Source of the DNA: Caryophanon sp036309765
GTDB taxonomy: Bacteria > Bacillota > Bacilli > Bacillales_A > Planococcaceae
Direction of reading: 5' to 3'
Assembly (NCBI GenBank): GCA_036309765.1
Contig: JAXJTE010000168.1
Coordinates: 50,195 to 114,194, forward strand
DNA: 64,000 nt
Under the pieces are notes generated by a model. That model was not told where the DNA came from. It saw nothing but the letters and a program-made list of their open reading frames with translations, and ran no database searches. Positions 51,959 through 61,559 of the stretch are shown piece by piece. Within the stretch, counting starts at the first letter, position 1, and every line of letters begins with the position of its first letter. The translations under genes were made by a program, and so were the position numbers.

Positions 51959-52634
51959 AGCCGTAGTCACCTCCGTATTCATCGCGCACAATTTTCCCAT
52001 AATCGACCGCAATGACGCGCCGACGCATCGTATTCACAATATCTTTATTGTGTGTGGCCATCACAATCGTCGTGCCGTCACGGTTAATTTGCTCTAGCAA
52101 ATCCATAATGCCCCACGACGTTTCTGGATCCAAGTTGCCAGTTGGCTCATCGGCAATAATGACAGCTGGCTTGTTCACAATCGCACGCGCAATCGCAACT
52201 CGCTGCTGCTCACCGCCTGACAGCTCCTGCGGCAAGTGCTTCGCTTTTTTCGTCAGCCCTACTTTTTTTAGCACATCAATCACACGCTGGCGAATGACTT
52301 TCGGCTCGGCTTCTGTCACTTCAAGCGCAAACGCAATATTTTCATATACAGTCAGCTTCGGCAACAGCTTAAAGTCTTGATACACGACGCCGAGCTGACG
52401 ACGAAGGAACGGCACTTTTTGGTCAGATATGCTCGTGACGTTCATGTTGTTCACAACGATTTGACCTTTTGTGGCACGCTCTTGTCGATACATTAGCTTA
52501 ATGAGCGTCGTCTTCCCTGCACCACTTGGCCCCACGACGTACACAAATTCACCTTGATTAATTTTGACGGATATTCCGTTTAACGCGACGACACCATTGT
52601 CATATGTTTTATATACATCCTGCATTTCAATCAT
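51948..52634 (-). CDS. ftsE: cell-division ATP-binding protein FtsE
   Basis: A 228-residue ABC ATPase. Walker A GPSGAGKTT, signature LSGGEQQRVAIARA, Walker B VIIADEPTGNLD. Two adjacent ATGs follow AGGGG; 52634 gives the better spacing. First gene of ftsE-ftsX-M23. Confidence 0.95.
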   Translation of the reverse strand: MIEMQDVYKTYDNGVVALNGISVKINQGEFVYVVGPSGAGKTTLIKLMYRQERATKGQIVVNNMNVTSISDQKVPFLRRQLGVVYQDFKLLPKLTVYENIAFALEVTEAEPKVIRQRVIDVLKKVGLTKKAKHLPQELSGGEQQRVAIARAIVNKPAVIIADEPTGNLDPETSWGIMDLLEQINRDGTTIVMATHNKDIVNTMRRRVIAVDYGKIVRDEYGGDYGYEN

Positions 52635-52756
52635 CATTAATCCCCTAGTTTTCAAATTGCTTGTACTTTATACGTAGCACTCAATATTATACCATTGCCT
52701 ACGCTTTCATTATATCGGCAGACACATGAAAAACAACAGTGCGTAAACGTCACAGC

Positions 52757-52795
52757 CAAAAAAACGGCGAAGGAAACGTATTGCTTCCTCCACCG
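52757..52795 (-). terminator. intrinsic terminator after the yvlB-like gene
   Basis: On the minus strand CGGTGGAGGAAGC / GTTTCCTTCGCCG stem with wobble pairs, then seven T. Confidence 0.82.
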
Positions 52796-52801
52796 CGTTC
52801 A

Positions 52802-53941
52802 TTATACTGTTTGCGTATCGACTGGCGCGTATTGCACCGTAATGTTGCCGGCTTTCGTCTGTCCGTCCACATATAGCTTTTGCGTTTGTGGCACTTCCTT
52901 CTCAAAGCTCGTCACCTTTTGTAAAAACTGCTGCTCGTGCTCATCCTTTGCAACGTCATTTAAGCGCACATCAATTTTACCGAGGTTCGATACCGCCTTG
53001 CCTTTTAGCGACATGTTGTTTGGAATGTATAGCTCGACGTTACCTGCCACTGTTTCTGCTTTAATTTTAGAAGCAAAAATCGTTTTCGTCGTCACCGTCA
53101 CATGCCCGTTTAACGACTTCGCATCGATGTCTTCAATGACGCCATCGATATATACGCGCCCGTTCATCGTCTCAACCTCTAAGTCACGACCCTTAACTTG
53201 CTTTAGCTCAATCGCACCGTTGCTTGACTCCGCATGACAGCGAACGAACGCTACATCATGTGCTGTAATCGAGCCGTTATATGTTTTCACACGCAACTTT
53301 TCCGCTCCAACTTGACGAAGCTTCACCGCACCGTTTAATAACTTTAATGTAATCGCCTCATATTGCTTCACTGGCACGTATAGCGTCAAATTCACTTGCA
53401 TCATTTTAAAGTCGCTAATGAAGCGCAATGTCGATGCGTCCGCTTCTGCAACGAAACGATTGAAAAATGTCTCCTCAAGTGATGCTTCGCCTTCGTTACG
53501 TAAGCCCGCCTTCACTTGGCAAAGCGCCGTAATCGTATCGTCCGTTGAAGGCTCAATCGTCACGCTGCCATGTGGTAAATCAACGGCGATGTTTTGAATC
53601 GCAATGCTGTCGAATGTGTACGTATGCTCAAACTCCGTCGCCCCAACTTGTGGGAAGTCGAAATCTTTCACGCGGTTTAATGCGCTTGAAATAATGTCAA
53701 TGAAGCGCGTGCCAACTTTTGAAAACTCGGCTTGCATCGAGTCAAACGGTGATGCACCGCCTTCTTTTTTATCAAAAAACGATTCATCAAAAAATGGTGC
53801 TTTCTTCTGCGGCTCGACTTGCTCCTCAACAACTGGCTGCTTGCTCGGATTTTCAAGTGCCTCCAGTAACGTTAATGCCTCTTGCGCCGAAATTGTACCA
53901 TTTTCAACTAGCTTTAAAATTCGCTGACGTTCGTTTTGCAT
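52802..53941 (-). CDS. DUF4097 beta-helix-like protein (YvlB-like)
   Basis: A 379-residue protein. An N-terminal short helical domain (about 1-32, RILKLVENGTISAQEALTLL) of the SHOCT-like type found in YvlB, an acidic linker, then repeated short strands (about 130-375; NGSITAHDV, NGAIELKQV, NGRVYIDG, NGHVTVTT) of the DUF4097 type. No signal peptide. YvlB-type proteins belong to cell-envelope stress regulons. It starts 65 bp after uvrA with no terminator between, so may be cotranscribed. Confidence 0.85.
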   Translation of the reverse strand: MQNERQRILKLVENGTISAQEALTLLEALENPSKQPVVEEQVEPQKKAPFFDESFFDKKEGGASPFDSMQAEFSKVGTRFIDIISSALNRVKDFDFPQVGATEFEHTYTFDSIAIQNIAVDLPHGSVTIEPSTDDTITALCQVKAGLRNEGEASLEETFFNRFVAEADASTLRFISDFKMMQVNLTLYVPVKQYEAITLKLLNGAVKLRQVGAEKLRVKTYNGSITAHDVAFVRCHAESSNGAIELKQVKGRDLEVETMNGRVYIDGVIEDIDAKSLNGHVTVTTKTIFASKIKAETVAGNVELYIPNNMSLKGKAVSNLGKIDVRLNDVAKDEHEQQFLQKVTSFEKEVPQTQKLYVDGQTKAGNITVQYAPVDTQTV

Positions 53942-54005
53942 TGTACCATCATCCTTTTCTGTTCGATATATTACTACTACGTACGACACCGACAAAAAGT
54001 TTCAT

Positions 54006-56849
54006 CTATTTTTTCGCTCGGGCTTTATCGCGCACCAACACCGGCTTTAAATATTTCCCTGTGCTTGATGCTTCGACGTCGCAAATGTCCTCTGGCGTGC
54101 CGGTTGCGACAATCATGCCACCGCGGTCGCCGCCTTCTGGACCGAGGTCAATGACATGATCCGCCGTTTTAATGACGTCTAAATTATGCTCGATGACTAG
54201 CACCGTGTTACCACCATCGACTAAACGATGTAGCACATGAAGCAGCTTCGCAATATCGTGTGCGTGAAGTCCCGTCGTCGGCTCATCTAAAATGTAAAAC
54301 GACTTGCCGTTTGAACGACGGTGCAGCTCGGACGCTAGCTTCACACGCTGCGCCTCACCACCAGAGAGCGTCGTCGCCGATTGCCCAAGCTTGATGTAGC
54401 CTAAACCGACATCGACAATCGTTTGAATTTTACGCTTAATTTTCGGATGATTTTCAAAAAACGTTAAGCCTTCTTCAACCGTCATCTCTAAAATATCTGC
54501 AATGTTTTTGCCGCGGTATTTCACCTCGAGCGTTTCGCGGTTGTAGCGCTTGCCATTACAAATTTCACATGGCACGTACACATCCGGTAAAAAGTGCATT
54601 TCAATCTTGATAATGCCATCCCCTTTACATGCCTCACAACGCCCGCCTTTCACATTAAAGCTAAAGCGCCCTTTTTTGTAGCCGCGCAGCTTCGCCTCAT
54701 TTGTTTGCGTGAAGACGTCTCGGATGTCGTCAAACACCCCTGTATACGTCGCAGGGTTGGAGCGCGGCGTACGTCCGATTGGTGATTGGTCAATATCAAT
54801 AACTTTCTCTAACTGCTCCGTGCCGCTAATTGCTTTATACTTCCCTGGACGAATTTTCGCACGCGACACTTTTTGTGCGAGCGCCCTATATAAAATGCTG
54901 TTAATGAGCGTTGATTTGCCTGAGCCTGACACACCAGTAACCGCGATAAACTGACCGAGTGGGAAATCGACGTCGACATTTTTTAAATTGTTTTCTGCCG
55001 CGCCTTTTAGCGACACGATGCGACCGTCATGCTCACGGCGCGTTTTTGGAATGGCGATGAACTCCTTGCCACTCAAGTAACGCCCTGTTAATGAATTGTC
55101 GTCATTCATCACTTCTTGTGGCGTTCCTTGTGACACAATTTGCCCACCATGAATGCCTGCTCCTGGTCCAATATCGATTAAATGGTCTGCCGCAAGCATC
55201 GTGTCCTCATCATGCTCGACGACGATTAACGTATTGCCAATGTCGCGCATGTTTTTTAGCGTTTGAATGAGTCGGTCATTGTCGCGCTGATGTAGACCAA
55301 TCGACGGCTCATCTAAAATGTATAGCACGCCCGTTAAACGCGAGCCAATTTGCGTTGCTAAGCGAATGCGCTGCGCCTCGCCACCTGATAATGTTCCTGC
55401 TGTGCGGCTAAGTGTTAAGTAATCTAAGCCGACGTTCACTAAAAACGTTAAGCGCTCCTCAATTTCACGCAAAATTAAATTCGCAATTTGGCGGTCATTC
55501 GCGGATAAATTAAGGTCGTTGAAAAATGCAAGCAGCGGCGCAATCGCAAAGCTCGTCACTTCGCTAATGTGCAGCCCGTTTACTTTTACCGCAAGCGCCT
55601 CTTTTTTCAACCGGTTTCCTTCACACGTTTGGCACGCCTGCTCGGTCATATACTTCTCCATTTGCTCGCGCGTATAATCCGACGACGATTCGCGGTAACG
55701 ACGGCTAATGTTTCCGTACACCCCTTCAAACTGAATCATTTTCTCACGCACGTCGCCGTTATCCGTTTCGAAGCGGAATAATAGCTGTTCTTTGCCCGAG
55801 CCTTTTAAAATTTTATTGAGCTTTGTCTTCGGTAATTTTTTCACCGGCGTATCCATGTCGATGTCGTAATGCGTACAAACCGATTGCAGCATTTGCGGGT
55901 AATATTGCGAGCTAATCGGCTGCCACGGTACAATCGCCCCTTCACGTAGCGTCAATTCATCGTTTGGAATGACGAGTTCTGGGTCCACTTCAAGCTTCGC
56001 GCCGAGCCCATCACATGACGGACATGCCCCGAACGGACTGTTAAATGAAAACATGCGTGGCTCTAGCTCACCGATTGAGAAGCCGCACATCGGACAAGCG
56101 TGATGCTCACTAAAAATAAGCTCCTCTTGCCCGATGATGTCGACAAGAATGCGTCCATCTGCTAGGCGAAGTGCCGTTTCAAGCGAATCGCTTAAACGCC
56201 CTTCGATGCCTTCTTTAATTACAATACGATCCACAACCGCTTCAATCGTATGCGCTTTATTTTTATCAAGTTCAATATGGTCATCCACGTCGCGCAGCTC
56301 ACCGTTTACACGCACGCGCACGAAGCCTTCCTTCTTCAAATCATCAAGCAGCTTCACATGCGTTCCTTTTTTCCCTTCAACGAGCGGCGCTAAAATTTGC
56401 AGCTTCGTACGCTCCTCGTAGCTCATCACGCGGTCGGTCATTTGCTGCACCGTTTGCGACGAAATTTCAATGCCATGCTCTGGACAAATCGGCTTGCCAA
56501 CGCGTGCATAGAGCAGTCGCAAATAATCGTAAATTTCCGTCACCGTGCCAACAGTCGAACGCGGGTTACGGCTCGTCGTCTTTTGGTCAATCGAAATCGC
56601 CGGTGACAGCCCTTCAATCGCATCGACGTCTGGTTTATCGGCTTGCCCTAAAAATTGACGCGCATATGCAGATAGTGACTCGACGTAACGGCGCTGTCCT
56701 TCCGCATAAATCGTATCAAACGCAAGTGATGACTTCCCCGAACCCGACAAGCCAGTAATCACGACAAGCTGATCGCGCGGAATCGTCACGTTTATATTTT
56801 TTAAATTATGCGTTCTTGCTCCTTGTACAACAATTTCAGTATGTTTCAT
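54006..56849 (-). CDS. uvrA: excinuclease ABC subunit A
   Basis: A 947-residue damage-sensing ATPase. Two Walker A motifs (GLSGSGKSSLAFD, GVSGSGKSTLIN), two signatures (TLSGGEAQRIRLA, TLSGGEAQRVKLA), and zinc modules CPMC...CPSC and CEAC...CEIC. It loads UvrB onto damaged DNA. AAAGGG is seven bases before the ATG; 16 bp after uvrB. Confidence 0.97.
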   Translation of the reverse strand: MKHTEIVVQGARTHNLKNINVTIPRDQLVVITGLSGSGKSSLAFDTIYAEGQRRYVESLSAYARQFLGQADKPDVDAIEGLSPAISIDQKTTSRNPRSTVGTVTEIYDYLRLLYARVGKPICPEHGIEISSQTVQQMTDRVMSYEERTKLQILAPLVEGKKGTHVKLLDDLKKEGFVRVRVNGELRDVDDHIELDKNKAHTIEAVVDRIVIKEGIEGRLSDSLETALRLADGRILVDIIGQEELIFSEHHACPMCGFSIGELEPRMFSFNSPFGACPSCDGLGAKLEVDPELVIPNDELTLREGAIVPWQPISSQYYPQMLQSVCTHYDIDMDTPVKKLPKTKLNKILKGSGKEQLLFRFETDNGDVREKMIQFEGVYGNISRRYRESSSDYTREQMEKYMTEQACQTCEGNRLKKEALAVKVNGLHISEVTSFAIAPLLAFFNDLNLSANDRQIANLILREIEERLTFLVNVGLDYLTLSRTAGTLSGGEAQRIRLATQIGSRLTGVLYILDEPSIGLHQRDNDRLIQTLKNMRDIGNTLIVVEHDEDTMLAADHLIDIGPGAGIHGGQIVSQGTPQEVMNDDNSLTGRYLSGKEFIAIPKTRREHDGRIVSLKGAAENNLKNVDVDFPLGQFIAVTGVSGSGKSTLINSILYRALAQKVSRAKIRPGKYKAISGTEQLEKVIDIDQSPIGRTPRSNPATYTGVFDDIRDVFTQTNEAKLRGYKKGRFSFNVKGGRCEACKGDGIIKIEMHFLPDVYVPCEICNGKRYNRETLEVKYRGKNIADILEMTVEEGLTFFENHPKIKRKIQTIVDVGLGYIKLGQSATTLSGGEAQRVKLASELHRRSNGKSFYILDEPTTGLHAHDIAKLLHVLHRLVDGGNTVLVIEHNLDVIKTADHVIDLGPEGGDRGGMIVATGTPEDICDVEASSTGKYLKPVLVRDKARAKK

Positions 56850-56865
56850 AAGTAATCCCTTTCTA

Positions 56866-58839
56866 TTATGACTTCAGCTCAAAAATCGCATCGCGCAGTT
56901 CTGCTGCTCGTTCAAAGTCGAGCGCTCGAGCCGCTTCCTTCATTTCGATTTCGAGTGATTCAATCAACGCTGATTTTTCTTTTTTCGTCAGCTTTTTGCC
57001 GCTTAATTTTTTCGTAATCGTATTGTCAATCTCGTCCGTATCCTTCGTCGCGCGAATAAGTTCCGGAATTTTTTTCGAGATTGTTTGCGGCGTAATGCCA
57101 TGTTGTTCGTTGTACGCCATTTGAATCGTACGGCGGCGCTTCGTTTCATCCATCGCCTTGTTCATCGAATCGGTCATTTTATTCGCGTACATAATAACGG
57201 TACCGTTTGAATTTCGTGCTGCACGCCCAATCGTTTGAATAAGCGAGCGCTCTGAACGTAAAAACCCTTCCTTATCGGCATCAAGAATCGCCACGAGTGA
57301 CACTTCTGGAATGTCGAGCCCTTCACGCAGTAAGTTAATGCCAATTAATACATCATGCACACCTTGACGCAGCTCACGAATAATTTCGATGCGCTCTAAC
57401 GTCTTTACCTCCGAGTGCAAATATTGAACCTTCAAGCCAAGCTCCTTTAAATAATCCGTTAAATCCTCAGACATCTTCTTCGTCAGCGTCGTAATCAGCA
57501 CGCGCTCATTTTTTTCAATACGCGCATGAATTTCATCGATTAAATCGTCAATTTGCCCTTCGATCGGACGCACCTCAATTGTCGGGTCAAGCAGCCCCGT
57601 CGGACGAATAATTTGCTCGGTCATTTCAGGTGTATGCTCTAGCTCATACGGTCCTGGCGTCGCTGATACGAACACCGCCTGATGAATGTGCTGCTCAAAC
57701 TCATCCCATTTGAGTGGACGATTATCTAAAGCTGATGGCAAGCGGAAGCCGTGATCCACTAGCACATTTTTTCGTGCCTGGTCGCCGTTAAACATACCGC
57801 GTACTTGTGGTAGCGTAACGTGCGACTCATCGACAACAAGCAAAAAATCATCCGGGAAGTAATCAAGCAACGTATACGGTGTCGCCCCTTTATCACGAAG
57901 CGTTAAATGACGCGAATAGTTTTCAATGCCCGACGTAAAGCCCATTTCCTTTAGCATTTCTAAATCATAGTTCGTGCGCTGCTCTAGTCGCTGCGCTTCA
58001 AGCAATTTATCCTCTGCACGTAGTTCTTTTAAACGCTCCGCAAGCTCACGTTCAATGCGTTCAATCGCAATTTTTAACTTCGCCTCGCGCGTAACGAAGT
58101 GGGATGCTGGGAAAATCGCCACATGCTCGCGTTCCCCTGTAATTTCACCCGTTAATGCGTTCACCTCACGAATGCGGTCAATCTCATCGCCGAAAAATTC
58201 GATGCGAATGCAGTGTTCATCGCGTGACGCCGGGAAAATTTCAACGACGTCGCCGCGCACACGAAACGTTCCGCGAATGAAGTTCATGTCGTTTCGCTCG
58301 TATTGAATATCAACGAGCTTTCGCAGCAACTCATTGCGCTCCAACTCCATACCTGGTCGCAGTGACACGAGCATTTCGCGGTATTCCTCCGGCGAACCTA
58401 AGCCGTAAATGCACGACACCGACGCGATAATAATGACGTCCTCACGCTCAAATAATGATGACGTTGCCGAGTGGCGCAGCTTATCAATTTCATCGTTAAT
58501 GCTCGAATCCTTCTCGATGTACGTATCCGTTTGCGGCACGTACGCTTCTGGCTGGAAATAATCGTAGTAGCTGACGAAATATTCGACCGCGTTGTTTGGG
58601 AAAAATTCCTTAAACTCGCTATATAGCTGACCCGCAAGCGTTTTATTGTGCGCCATAACAAGCGTCGGTTTATTGACTTGCTGAATGACGTTTGAAATGG
58701 TAAATGTCTTGCCCGTCCCGGTTGCTCCGAGCAGTGTTTGCATCTGCTTACCTTCTTTTATACCCGCTACAAGCTCCTCAATCGCTTTTGGCTGATCTCC
58801 TGCTGGCTCGTAGTGTGATTGTAAATCAAATTTTGTCAC
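56866..58839 (-). CDS. uvrB: excinuclease ABC subunit B
   Basis: A 657-residue helicase-like repair protein. Walker A GATGTGKTFT, beta-hairpin YYDYFQPEAYVPQTDTYIEK, and a C-terminal UVR motif (AARALDFERAAELRDAI). Start is GTG with GAGGCGG upstream. First gene of uvrBA, preceded by a LexA box. Confidence 0.97.
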   Translation of the reverse strand: MTKFDLQSHYEPAGDQPKAIEELVAGIKEGKQMQTLLGATGTGKTFTISNVIQQVNKPTLVMAHNKTLAGQLYSEFKEFFPNNAVEYFVSYYDYFQPEAYVPQTDTYIEKDSSINDEIDKLRHSATSSLFEREDVIIIASVSCIYGLGSPEEYREMLVSLRPGMELERNELLRKLVDIQYERNDMNFIRGTFRVRGDVVEIFPASRDEHCIRIEFFGDEIDRIREVNALTGEITGEREHVAIFPASHFVTREAKLKIAIERIERELAERLKELRAEDKLLEAQRLEQRTNYDLEMLKEMGFTSGIENYSRHLTLRDKGATPYTLLDYFPDDFLLVVDESHVTLPQVRGMFNGDQARKNVLVDHGFRLPSALDNRPLKWDEFEQHIHQAVFVSATPGPYELEHTPEMTEQIIRPTGLLDPTIEVRPIEGQIDDLIDEIHARIEKNERVLITTLTKKMSEDLTDYLKELGLKVQYLHSEVKTLERIEIIRELRQGVHDVLIGINLLREGLDIPEVSLVAILDADKEGFLRSERSLIQTIGRAARNSNGTVIMYANKMTDSMNKAMDETKRRRTIQMAYNEQHGITPQTISKKIPELIRATKDTDEIDNTITKKLSGKKLTKKEKSALIESLEIEMKEAARALDFERAAELRDAIFELKS

Positions 58840-58914
58840 GTCTTCCGCCTCTTTTCTTCGTTCAAATTCGTATCGTTAGTGTAACATATATCCGTTTTTG
58901 AATCGAACAAAAAG

Positions 58915-58928
58915 CGAACGTATGTTTT
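58915..58928 (-). promoter_or_regulatory. LexA (DinR) box of uvrBA
   Basis: CGAACGTATGTTTT matches 13 of 14 positions of the Bacillus SOS box CGAACRNRYGTTYC, about 80 bp before the uvrB start. uvrBA is a known LexA target in B. subtilis. Confidence 0.8.
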
Positions 58929-58967
58929 TTGTATTTAAAATCTATGCTTATTGATACCTGCATCCAA

Positions 58968-59018
58968 TAAAAAAAAGCACGTTAAACGATAGCGTATTTG
59001 CTAATGTTTAACGTGCTT
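58968..59018 (-). terminator. intrinsic terminator after cstA
   Basis: On the minus strand GCACGTTAAAC / GTTTAACGTGC perfect stem, then eight T. Confidence 0.9.
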
Positions 59019-59023
59019 TCCTT

Positions 59024-60817
59024 TTATGCTACTGCTTTTTTCGTAAAGCGTGGGTGATTCCATAGTTCACGCCATTTGATTACTGATGTAATAACAATAA
59101 TTAAGCCAAGTGTTAACATGATGATTGATAACACACCATTTAATACGTTGAAGCCACCTGCTGCATCGTTCCAATAAACGTTTTTCACCATCCAGAAGCC
59201 GGCTACGTTTACCGTAATGTATAAGTACACGAGCGGCACGAAACATGTTAACGCGTAAATGCGCTTGTCCGCAACTTTTAAGACGAACGTCACACCACAT
59301 ACTAAACCGATTGACGCCATTAATTGGTTCGATACACCAAACAGCGCCCAAACCGAAGCGATGTCACCTGAGTTTAGTAAATAGCCCCACATGACACAGG
59401 CGAGCGCACTAGCCCCGATTGCACCAGGCATCCAGTCCGTCTTTTTCAGCGGCTTGTATACGTTGCCTAAGAAATCTTGAATTAAGTAACGCGCTGTACG
59501 AGTACCCGCATCAATCGCCGTTAAAATGAATACTGCTTCAAACATAATGACGAACTGATAGAAATATTTCGTTAAATGGCTAAACCATTCAACCCCTGCA
59601 AAAATCGATGCCATCCCAACTGCGAGCGTTACCGCACCACCAGTACGACCTTCTAAGTCCATACCGATTGCTTCAGACAGCGCCGGTAAATCAACAACCG
59701 TCATGCCAAGCTTCGCAAATGCTTCTGGCGTTGAGTTAATCGCGAAATAATCTGCTGGGTGTAAAACTGTTGCGGCAATTAATGCCATGACGCCGACAAC
59801 ACATTCCACTAACATCGCACCGAAGCCGACAAGTCGAATGTCTTCCCAACGATTTAACATTTTCGGTGTCGTACCAGACCCTACGAATGCATGGAAACCT
59901 GAAATCGCACCACACGCAATTGTAATCGACACGAACGGCCACACTGGACCTGCAACGATTGGACCACCGCCGCCTAAAAAGTCTGGAATGATTGCTGGGA
60001 ACTGAATTGTTGGGTTAATAATAAATACCCCGATAATGAGTGCAATGAATACACCAATTTTCATAAAGCTTGATAAGTAATCGCGCGGTGCTAATAAGAA
60101 CCATACTGGCAATGCGGCCGCGAAAAATGCATAAATCGGTAAAATAATTGATAACGTTTCACGGTCTAATGTTAATACATCACCTAACCATGTGCCTTGA
60201 ATGTACGGTCCGTAAAATACGGCGAATACAAGAAGCACAACCCCGATAATGGTCGATAGCTTTAAATTACCTGTAAATTTCGTAATAATACCCATTAACA
60301 TCGCAATTGGAATCGTTGCTGCAACGGCGAACGTACCCCATGGATTTTCTGCTAATGCCCCTAAAATAACCATCGATAAACCAGCCATCGTAATCGTAAT
60401 GATGAATAGCATCGCTAAACCTGTACAGAAACCTGCTACTGGGCCAAGCTCCTCACGCATTACTTCCGATAATGATTTACCACCTTTTGTCATCGATGCG
60501 AATAACACGACCGCGTCATGCACCGCACCCCCAATAACCGCACCGATTAATAACCAAATATACCCTGGTAAGTAACCGAACTGTGCCGCTAAAATTGGAC
60601 CAACAAGTGGACCAGCTGCTGCGATTGCCGCGAAGTGATGTCCAAACGCGACCCATTTACTCGTCGGCACGAAATCTTTGCCGTCGTTTTTTTCATGCGC
60701 TGGTGTTGGACGATCGTCATTAATTTTTAATACTGTTTTTGTAAAGAAAATACCGTAAAGACGATACGCAATTGTTAAAATACAGATTGCTGCAATAACT
60801 AATGTAATAGCGTTCAT
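59024..60817 (-). CDS. cstA: carbon starvation protein CstA (peptide/pyruvate transporter)
   Basis: A 597-residue transporter with about 16 membrane helices. GHHFAAIAAAGPLVGPILAAQFGYLPG and VHDAVVLFASMTKGGKSLSEV are characteristic of CstA/BtsT. Members import peptides or pyruvate when preferred carbon is scarce. Length equals the B. subtilis protein. GAGGGAGGG precedes the ATG. Upstream 200 bp hold no recognisable cre site. Confidence 0.94.
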   Translation of the reverse strand: MNAITLVIAAICILTIAYRLYGIFFTKTVLKINDDRPTPAHEKNDGKDFVPTSKWVAFGHHFAAIAAAGPLVGPILAAQFGYLPGYIWLLIGAVIGGAVHDAVVLFASMTKGGKSLSEVMREELGPVAGFCTGLAMLFIITITMAGLSMVILGALAENPWGTFAVAATIPIAMLMGIITKFTGNLKLSTIIGVVLLVFAVFYGPYIQGTWLGDVLTLDRETLSIILPIYAFFAAALPVWFLLAPRDYLSSFMKIGVFIALIIGVFIINPTIQFPAIIPDFLGGGGPIVAGPVWPFVSITIACGAISGFHAFVGSGTTPKMLNRWEDIRLVGFGAMLVECVVGVMALIAATVLHPADYFAINSTPEAFAKLGMTVVDLPALSEAIGMDLEGRTGGAVTLAVGMASIFAGVEWFSHLTKYFYQFVIMFEAVFILTAIDAGTRTARYLIQDFLGNVYKPLKKTDWMPGAIGASALACVMWGYLLNSGDIASVWALFGVSNQLMASIGLVCGVTFVLKVADKRIYALTCFVPLVYLYITVNVAGFWMVKNVYWNDAAGGFNVLNGVLSIIMLTLGLIIVITSVIKWRELWNHPRFTKKAVA

Positions 60818-60986
60818 GAAATGCCCTCCCTCTATTAAAATTTTTCTTTGCTCCTGCGATTATTCTCAGCTAGCTTAATACCTGTTCCTTCATACAAAAT
60901 CCTTGTTCATTGTAGACGAAAAAAATAGAAATGTCTGAAAATTGAATAATAAAAGGAATATTTGGATTGAACGCGAAAAAAATGGA

Positions 60987-61030
60987 CAAAAAAAGAGCTA
61001 CTCCACAGCTAAATTCGAAGTAACTCTTAT
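60987..61030 (-). terminator. intrinsic terminator after the IDEAL gene
   Basis: On the minus strand AGAGTTACT / AGTAGCTCT stem, then seven T. Confidence 0.8.
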
Positions 61031-61034
61031 TCAC

Positions 61035-61271
61035 CTATTCTTCTGCTTGCAGTGCAATATATTCACTTGTATACTCCTTAAACGCTTGCTCATTTCGAAC
61101 TTGTAATGACTCATCAATGGCTTGTCGTAGTTTGTCTAATCGCTGCTCACGCTGTAATCGTTGCAAAAATAAATCTAAATAAATTTCATTCAAAAGCTTC
61201 TCGGCATCGTTGTGCTGTGACGTTTGGTTAATTGCTCGTAAAAAGTCTGTATACGAATAAAACTTGTCCAT
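61035..61271 (-). CDS. IDEAL-domain protein
   Basis: A 78-residue, mostly helical protein. The C-terminal half, LRQAIDESLQVRNEQAFKEY, matches the IDEAL domain found in YpiB-like proteins and near ComK-type regulators of Bacillales. ATG at 61271 is six bases after AGAGGTG; the GTG three codons earlier is part of that site. Function unknown; it is divergent from comK. Confidence 0.8.
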   Translation of the reverse strand: MDKFYSYTDFLRAINQTSQHNDAEKLLNEIYLDLFLQRLQREQRLDKLRQAIDESLQVRNEQAFKEYTSEYIALQAEE

Positions 61272-61298
61272 CGCGTTCACCTCTTATCGCTTTTATTC

Positions 61299-61327
61299 AT
61301 TATAATATTGAACGGTATCGAATACAA
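61299..61327 (-). promoter_or_regulatory. sigma-A promoter of the IDEAL gene
   Basis: On the minus strand -35 TTGTAT (61322-61327), 17-bp spacer, -10 TATAAT (61299-61304). Confidence 0.72.
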
Positions 61328-61337
61328 CAACATTCAG

Positions 61338-61381
61338 AAAATTTGATTTTTTCCAACAAAAATGCTTGAAATCTTTTTTTT
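61338..61381 (+). promoter_or_regulatory. candidate ComK box (two AT-boxes, 18 bp apart)
   Basis: AAAA-TTTGA-TTTT (61338-61350) is a perfect AT-box; AAAT-CTTTT-TTTT (61369-61381) is a second with one mismatch. The 18-bp spacing is one of the three spacings used by ComK dimers. It lies over the comK promoter, suggesting autoactivation. Confidence 0.6.
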
Positions 61382-61395
61382 GCCTATAGTAAAAT
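61366..61395 (+). promoter_or_regulatory. candidate comK promoter
   Basis: -35 TTGAAA (61366-61371), 18-bp spacer, -10 TAAAAT (61390-61395). It overlaps the second AT-box and gives a leader of about 160 nt. Confidence 0.5.
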
Positions 61396-61559
61396 AAACC
61401 TATAGCTATACAATCGTTGTTCTTTCGCGCCGCAATATCCCCACGCGTACCTTCATAACAACAAGTTATATGCTAGCACTTCTTACATCTCAGAACAAAA
61501 TTCTCGAACAATCATTGTGTAGCTAAAAAATTTTTAATCAGAGGTGAATTTTTTTTGCT

